A stretch of 64,000 nt of DNA from Enterobacter sp. EA-1. Lineage in GTDB: Bacteria; Pseudomonadota; Gammaproteobacteria; Enterobacterales; Enterobacteriaceae. Positions 57,565-64,000 of this stretch are shown piece by piece. The position numbers and the translations under genes were made by a program. The notes beneath the pieces are model-generated. The model ran no database searches. It was not told where the DNA came from and was given only the letters and a program-made list of their open reading frames with translations. Position 1 is the first letter of the stretch, and every line of letters starts with the position of its first letter. The stretch is from positions 2,046,001-2,110,000 of the forward strand of contig CP025776.1 in the NCBI GenBank assembly GCA_002886105.1. Reading direction: 5' to 3'.

Positions 57565-58308
57565 ATGAGCATACTGGAAATTTGTTGTTATGGCGTCGAA
57601 GACGCGGTAATCGCCCAGCAGTCCGGCGCAGATCGCATTGAATTTTGTGCCGCGCCGAAGGGAAGGGGGCTTAACCCCGTCATATGGCGCGCTGAAAAGC
57701 ATTCGCCGGGGCGGTGACGATTCCGGTGCATCCGATAGTGCGGCCGCGCGGCGGGTAGTGATTTTGCTATCGCCGGGGATGAGTTTGCCGCCATACTCGA
57801 CGATATTCACTTTCTCCATCAACTCGGTTTTCCTGGTCACCGGCGTTCTTAATGAGGACGGTGATGTTGATATGGCGCGAATGCGTGAGGTGATGAGCGC
57901 GGCACAAGGGATGGCGGTCACTTTTCATCGGGCTTTCGATATGTGCGCCGATCCTGTGCAAGCAATTGATTCATTGGCAGAATTAGGCGTTTCGCGCATT
58001 CTGACCTCCGGGCAACAGGCATCGGCGGAAAAGGACTTTCATTAATCACGGAACTTAATGCCCGGTCCGGTGCTCCAATCATTATGGCAGGCGCGGGGGT
58101 GCGCCCGGATAACCTCTCACTGTTTCTCACCGCGGGTGTGAAAGAGGTGCATAGCTCGGCAGGTTGCTGGACAGCGTCGCCGATGCGTTATCGCAATAAG
58201 GGATTGTCGATGTCTTCCGATGTCAGTGCGGATGAATATGCCCGCTATGGCGTTGACGGAAATGTCGTGGCGTTGATGAAGCAAATGATGGTTGATTATC
58301 GCCACTGA
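57565..58308 (+). CDS. cutC: CutC family protein
   Basis: TIM-barrel protein of 247-248 residues, first linked to copper tolerance; in E. coli that phenotype is now ascribed to the sRNA made from its 3' end. Seen: [86 protein letters not shown] and [10 protein letters not shown]. Breaks near 57,662, 57,715, 57,770, 57,825 and 58,030. Strong ribosome site GGGAGGAGAG. Contains the MicL promoter. Confidence 0.92.
58050..58078 (+). promoter_or_regulatory. Sigma-E promoter inside cutC
   Basis: GGAACTT, 17-base spacer, TCCAA: a full match to the sigma-E consensus (GGAACTT, 15-17, TCnnA). It lies within the cutC coding region, the place of the MicL promoter in E. coli. Confidence 0.75.
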
Positions 58309-58388
58309 AACCCGTTTTTACCGCGCATCATGTCGCCCAATGTGATGCTTGCTCGTACCAGCCCCTGCCATTAACAGGGGCCTTTTTT
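58084..58388 (+). ncRNA. micL: MicL small RNA (cutC 3' end)
   Basis: Sigma-E-dependent sRNA known in E. coli to be made as a roughly 300-nt RNA from within cutC and cut to an 80-nt form that represses the lpp lipoprotein mRNA. Here the sigma-E promoter predicts a start near 58,084 and the terminator GCCCCTG/CAGGGGC with T7 ends at about 58,388, giving about 305 nt. The conserved mature part runs from about 58,305 (end of cutC) to the T-run. Confidence 0.72.
58360..58388 (+). terminator. Terminator of cutC/micL
   Basis: Stem GCCCCTG/CAGGGGC with loop CCATTAA and T7, just before the convergent cmoB stop. Confidence 0.9.
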
Positions 58389-58392
58389 TGTC

Positions 58393-59360
58393 TTACGGCT
58401 TACGGGCGATCAGTACAGCGCGCAGCGGAGCAGGATAACCTTCAATGGTTTTTGTGTTGTCTGCCGGGTCGAGGAAATCCGCCAGCGATTCGCTGGTCAT
58501 CCATGACGTGCGCCGTTGCTCGTCGGTACTGGTAACACTCATATCGGCGATACGCACGTCGACAAAACCGCATTTCTCCAGCCAGTTTTTCCAGCGCCAG
58601 CGCGGAAGGAATAAAGTAGACGTTGCGCATCTGCGCATAGCGATCGCGGCACCAAAACGGCATGCTCATCACCTTCGATCACCAGCGTTTCCAGTACCAG
58701 TTCACCCTCTTTCACCCAGTTGATCTTTTTAACTGCCACAGATGTTCCAGCGGTGAGCGGCGATGATAGAGCACGCCCATCGAAAAGACGGTGTCAAAGG
58801 CGTTGAGCGCCGGCAGTTGTTCGATTCCCAGCGGTAACAAATGGGCGCGGCGATCGTCGCCCAGCAATTTACGCACCGCTTCAAACTGACATAAAAACAG
58901 CTGCGTTGGGTCTATCCCCACCGCCAGCGATGCGCCCGCGCCAATCATGCGCCACAGGTGATAGCCGCTACCGCATCCAACATCGAGGATAGTCCGCCCG
59001 GTTAAATCGGAGAGATGCGGCAGAACGCGTTCCCATTTCCAGTCGGAACGCCATTCGGTATCGATATCAATACCATAGAGTGAAAACGGTCCTTTGCGCC
59101 ATGGCATCAGATTGCGCAGCAGGGTTTCCCATCCCTTTCAGTTGCCCCGCGCTCAGTGGTTCAGCGCTGGTCGCACTCACGCCATGAACCAAATCCCGTT
59201 CCGCCGGTGTGATAAGAGGCAAAAACTCAACGGCGTTATTCCACTGTTTAAACTGCCCGTGCAGTGCTTCACGCTGCCAGCGGAGAGTTGGGGGGCAGGG
59301 TATCCAGCCAGTGCGCTAAGGGACCCACGGCTATTTGCTGATAAAAACGACCAAACTCAA

Positions 59361-59364
<4 letters not shown>
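58393..59364 (-). CDS. cmoB: tRNA U34 carboxymethyltransferase CmoB
   Basis: Transfers the carboxymethyl group from carboxy-SAM to 5-hydroxyuridine at tRNA position 34, making cmo5U that reads wobble codons. Span 972 bases, exactly 323 codons plus stop. Seen: [23 protein letters not shown]-type motif [58 protein letters not shown] and the end [12 protein letters not shown]. Breaks near 59,290, 59,130, 58,735, 58,655, 58,590 and 58,460. Its start overlaps the cmoA stop. Confidence 0.94.
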
Positions 59365-60103
<739 letters not shown>

Positions 60104-60143
60104 AGTGTAAATATCCGGGAAAACAAAGGGGCGTATTGTGCGC

Positions 60144-60539
60144 TAATGCAGGGAGAAAACCAACTCCCGAGGGCATATACCACAGGTTTACCAGCACCAT
60201 CAGCACCAGTGAACACCAGGGTGGCGCTCATGCCGGAACGACGCCAGCGGAACAGCCGATGATAGTAGCCATAATAATGCATCAGGCGACCCGCGATCAG
60301 CAGCAGCCCGCAAACATGCACTATCCGAGTTTGCGCGCCGTCCATCTCCATAAAGAGCAGCAGGATGAGCGCGATGGGTATGTACTCCACCGCGTTGCCA
60401 TGGATACGAATCGCACTTTGTAGTTCGCTAAATCCGCCATCCCCATAGCTCACGCGATACTGCATACGCAGGCGGACAACATCAATGAAAACTTCAGCAG
60501 TAACAACGCACCCAACACGGCATAAAGCGCGCTAACCAT
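60144..60539 (-). CDS. yecN: YecN, MAPEG-family membrane protein
   Basis: 131-residue membrane protein of the MAPEG family (relatives of microsomal glutathione transferase); role in bacteria unknown. Seen: MVSALYAVLGALLLLKFSLM-type first helix, MQYRVSYGDGGFSELQSAIR, IHGNAVEYIPIALILLLFME and RLMHYYGYYHRLFRWRRSGM. The span is exactly 132 codons. Breaks near 60,515 and 60,215. Lies upstream of cmoA on the same strand. Confidence 0.9.
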
Positions 60540-60586
60540 ACAAACTCCCTTTGGGCTCTGGTGACCGCTTTACAATGATAGGTGGT

Positions 60587-61406
60587 TCATTCAAAAAGAG
60601 AAGATTGCCGGGGAATGGCGGGCGCGTCGCCAATGGAGGGCAGTACTGTATATAAATCCTGCCACAGTGTTTCCACCAGTTCCGGCGCACCGGGCAATAT
60701 CCGGCGTGTAAAAAAAGATAGGGCGTGGTGGTTTGTTCCCAGAGCGGCAATTTGCTTAGCCATACGGCAAACAATTCACGGTTTTGTTGCATATTATCGC
60801 TGCCGATAAAACGCACCAGCGGGTTGTTAGCGGTGACCAGCGCATGTACCGGAACTTTGGGTTTTTCCGCTGAGCTTCTTTAACGGCTTCACTGTGCGCA
60901 ACGGCGCTGTGCACCGGGCGGCTATCCGGGATCACCCGATTGACGCCGCGGGCATGGGAGCCCCCTGGTTCAGCGTTTTTTCTTCCTCGCCTTTGGCAAA
61001 AAAAAGCCGGATGGCGGACTTCAACCCCATAGGTGAACGTGGCCGGCAGGGGTGTCAATAAAAGCCCACAGCGCAGGTAAATCCTGCGGTCCGAACGTGG
61101 CAGGCAACTGGATCCAGTACTGACCAATACGGTTTGCCAGCGGCGACAGGCGGGTAAAGAATTCCGTGGTCAGGTCGGCGCAGTTGCGCAGCGCAGCCCT
61201 GGTGGGAAATGGTTGCAGGAAATTTAAAGCAGAAGCGAAAATCGTCGGTGGTTTGATCGCGCCAGCGCTCACCACCTACTGGGCAGTGCGTAGAGCGTGG
61301 TATTGCCTTCGACGCAATTAAAATGCCGGGCATACTCTTCGAGACTGGTGATGCCAAGGCGCACCCATTTCAGGTGCGACCATTGCGGCAGGCCGATATA
61401 AATCAT
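60587..61406 (-). CDS. yecE: YecE, DUF72 family protein
   Basis: About 272-residue TIM-barrel-like protein of the DUF72 family, function unknown. Seen: [18 protein letters not shown] start (break near 61,350), [70 protein letters not shown] and [20 protein letters not shown]; the end reads PRQSSLFE. Breaks near 61,275, 61,190, 61,050, 60,990, 60,860, 60,680 and 60,610. Start overlaps the yecD stop. Confidence 0.92.
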
Positions 61407-61959
61407 AATGCGTTGACGATCTCATCCGTGCTGCGAACACGGCCAATACGCGGGAAAATGTGGGTGATGCTGCCGTGATGCTGTTCGCTGCTGCCCGCGC
61501 TGCAGGCATCTTCTGCGATCACCAGCGAGAAGCCGAGTTCCCGGGCATTACGGGCGGTGGACTCGACGCCAATATTGGTCGAAATACCGCACAGCACAAT
61601 GGTGTCAATGCCGCGACGGCGTAATTGCAACTCCAGATCGGTGCCGTAGAACGCGCCCCACTGACGTTTCGTCACTTCGATGTCACTCGCTTTTTTTACC
61701 CAGCGCGAGCGTAATCCCACCAGTTAGCGGGCAGGGCGTGACCACCGGCTGGCGCATCTACCGGTTGTTTCAGCGCTTCGGCGAAATCGGCTGACCAACG
61801 CGCACCAGCACGACCGGCGCGCCTTTGGCGCGAAAGGTTTCCGCCAGCGGCGCGCTGCACCACATCCTGCGCGGTGTGCGGGCCACCGGCGAAAGGCAGA
61901 ATGCCTTCCTGCAAATCGATCACCACCAGCGCGGTTTTCTCGGCGTTGAGTTCCAGCAT
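61403..61959 (-). CDS. yecD: YecD, isochorismatase-like cysteine hydrolase
   Basis: About 188-residue member of the isochorismatase-like hydrolase family; substrate unknown. Seen: [20 protein letters not shown] with the catalytic Asp, [20 protein letters not shown] with the catalytic Lys, and [20 protein letters not shown] with the nucleophilic Cys. Breaks near 61,850, 61,800 and 61,700. ATGA overlap with yecE; divergent from aspS. Confidence 0.92.
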
Positions 61960-62224
61960 AATAACTCCTGAAAAATGAATGACGTCGGTAGCTACCTTAC
62001 GCGTTCTGGCGTCGCGCGCGGTTTACAAATTTTGTTAAATTTTGTGAGAATGCGCAATAAGCGCGCAGCAAACGCGCGTACAGTCAGTCGCGGGCTTATC
62101 GTCAGGCAGAATTTCCAGTATAATAGCCCCCTTTTTTCATCCAGTTGTGACATACGAAATAGCTGCTACCTAAGCGCCTGCACCGCAGGTGACGGGTCGC
62201 ACGCAGCTAATTAAGGGATATCTC
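61960..62224. other. Divergent region between yecD and aspS
   Basis: 265 bases holding the promoters of yecD and aspS. An AT-rich core (61,990-62,050) and a run TATAATAGCCCCC near 62,118 that could be the aspS -10 box are visible. No gene or clear operator is seen. Confidence 0.5.
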
Positions 62225-64000
62225 ATGCGTACAGTATATTGCGGGCAGCTCAATCAGTCCCATGTGGGACAGCAAGTAACGCTTTGTGGGTGGGTCAATC
62301 GTCGTCGTGACCTCGGTAGCCTTATCTTTATTGATATGCGCGATCGTGAAGGCATCGTGCAGGTGTTTTCGACCCGGACCATCAGGATGCGTTCCAGCTC
62401 GCTTCCGAACTGCGTAATGAGTTCTGCATTCAGATTACCGGCACCGTACGCGCCCGCGATGCGAAAAACGTCAACAAAGATATGGCTACCGGCGAAGTGG
62501 AAGTGTTCGCAACTGCGCTGAACATTATCAACCGCGCCGAAGCCTTGCCGCTCGACTCCAACCACATCAACACCGAAGAAGCGCGTCTGAAATACCGCTA
62601 TCTCGATTTGCGTCGTCCGGAAATGGCTCAGCGCCTGAAAACGCGTGCGAAAATCACCAGCTTTGTCCGTCGCTTTATGGATGACCATGGCTTCCTCGAC
62701 ATCAGAAACCCCGATGCTGACCAAAGCCACGCCGGAAGGTGCGCGCGACTACACCGGTGCCAAGCCGTGTGCATAAAGGCAAATTCTACGCGCTGCCGCA
62801 GTCCCCTCAGTTGTTCAAACAGCTGCTGATGATGTCCGGTTTTGACCGCTACTATCAGATCGTAAAATGTTTCCGTGACGAAGACCTGCGTGCTGACCGC
62901 CAGCCGGAATTCACCCAGATCGATGTGGAAACCTCCTTTATGACCGCGCCGCAGGTGCGTGAAGTGATGGAAGCGCTGGTTCGCCAGTTGTGGCTGGAAA
63001 TCAAAGGCGTGGATCTGGGTGACTTCCGATCATGACCTTTGCTGAAGCTGAACGTCGTTACGGTTCCGATAAACCGGATCTGCGTAACCCGATGGAGCTG
63101 GTGGACGTTGCTGACCTGCTCAAAGAGGTTGAGTTTAAAGTCTTCTCCGGTCCGGCGAACGACGCAAAGGTCGCGTTGCCGCGCTGCGTGTGCCGAGGTG
63201 GCGCACAGATCAGCCGTAAACAGATTGACGACTACGGCAAATTTATCGAAATCTACGGCGCGAAAGGGCTGGCCTATATTAAGGTCAATGAAGCGGCAAA
63301 AGGCCTCGGAAGGCATCACCAGCCCGGTGGCGAAGTTCCTCAATGCCGATATCGTCAACGCAATCACGGGTGCGCACTGGCGCACAAGATGGCGATATGA
63401 TTTTCTTCGGCGCAGACCACAAAAGTGGTTGCCGATGCGCTGGGCGCGCTGCGTCTGAAGGTGGGCAAAGATCTGAACCTGACAGACGAAGCCAAATGGG
63501 CGCCGCTGTGGGTGATTGATTTCCCAATGTTTGAAGATGACGGTGAAGGCGGTCTGACGGCAATGCACCACCCGTTCACCTCGCCGAAAGACATGTCTGC
63601 CGCAGAGCTGAAAGCAGCGCCGGAAGATGCCGTTGCCAACGCCTACGATATGGTCATTAACGGTTATGAAGTGGGCGGCGGTTCCGTGCGTATCCACAAC
63701 GGCGAAATGCAGCAGACCGTGTTCGGTATTCTGGGCATTAACGATCAGGAACAGCGTGAGAAGTTTGGCTTCCTGCTGGACGCGCTGAAATACGGTACGC
63801 CACCGCATGCCGGCGGCGTTTGGCTGGACCGCCTGACCATGTTGCTGACCGGCACGGACAATATCCGTGACGTTATCGCCTTCCGAAAACGACGGCGGCT
63901 GCGTGTCTGATGACCGAAGCGCCGAGCTTCTTGCCAATCCGGCGGCACTGGCCGAGTTGGGTATTGCGGTACTGAAAAAGAGTCTGCGGAGAATAAGTAA
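62225..64000 (+). CDS. aspS: Aspartyl-tRNA synthetase
   Basis: Class II synthetase charging tRNA-Asp, about 590 residues, ending exactly at the window edge (SAENK then TAA). Seen: anticodon-binding OB fold [20 protein letters not shown] and [40 protein letters not shown], motif 2 [19 protein letters not shown], the GAD insertion domain, [20 protein letters not shown] and motif 3 region [20 protein letters not shown]. Breaks near 62,380, 62,705, 62,760, 63,030, 63,170, 63,310, 63,380, 63,420, 63,815, 63,885 and 63,925, many at damaged CCWGG sites. Confidence 0.95.

Noticed and set aside
62855-63937. A 360-residue open frame on the minus strand.
   Set aside because: It is the antisense of aspS, whose motifs are clear on the plus strand.

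Overview
The window is a stretch of an enterobacterial chromosome (family Enterobacteriaceae). From position 5,700 to the end, gene order follows the well-known fliA to aspS segment of Escherichia coli: fliAZ, tcyJ-dcyD-tcyLN, sdiA, yecF, uvrY-uvrC, pgsA, tRNA glyW-cysT-leuZ, tyrP, yecH, ftnA, yecR, azuC, yecJ, araFGH, otsBA, uspC, flhDC, motAB-cheAW, tar-cheRBYZ, flhBAE, argS, yecM, cutC, cmoBA, yecNED, aspS. It is not E. coli itself. It lacks tap and torYZ and no ftnB was seen. It carries extra blocks that fit relatives such as Enterobacter, Lelliottia, Leclercia or Citrobacter. The genus cannot be fixed from the sequence alone.

Layout. Positions 1-5,230 (minus strand) hold a seven-gene block: ANL ligase (cut by the window edge), two-subunit transketolase-like enzyme, two SDR reductases, acyl carrier protein and a PglD/NeuD-type acetyltransferase. 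It sits where flagellin genes normally lie, next to fliA, and looks like a flagellin-modification island. Positions 5,700-10,500 carry fliAZ and the cystine/D-cysteine operon; 10,770-15,340 sdiA, yecF, uvrY-uvrC and pgsA; 15,489-15,791 three tRNA genes followed by about 1.8 kb of poorly coding DNA that looks like an element remnant. Positions 17,700-24,600 mix conserved small genes with a likely inserted isomerase/MFS pair. Positions 24,900-30,850 hold arabinose transport and trehalose synthesis. Positions 32,072-51,915 are the flagellar master regulator, motor, chemotaxis and export genes. They are interrupted by a Csu-type (spore coat U) chaperone-usher pilus operon at 37,935-43,118, placed between the motAB-cheAW and tar-cheRBYZ operons. 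Positions 52,213-54,952 hold a sugar symporter and a GH105 hydrolase behind a KdgR-like operator. Housekeeping and tRNA-modification genes fill the rest.

Regulation visible in the sequence includes sigma-28 promoters inside flhC (with a 93-nt MotR-like sRNA) and before tar, a CRP site at the flhDC promoter, a TyrR box before tyrP, a CRP site before azuC, and a sigma-E promoter inside cutC placed to make a MicL-like sRNA.

Data quality is the main caveat. Most genes are broken by one or more 1-2 base frameshifts. Reading them against family sequence, most breaks fall at CCWGG (Dcm methylation) sites, for example CCAGG read as CCGAGG and CCTGG read as CCTCGG, CCCCGG or CCGG. Others fall in homopolymers. 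The long genes that read cleanly contain no CCWGG that I could find. I therefore treat the broken genes as intact in the organism and give their full extent; the stated ends are those of the reconstructed gene.
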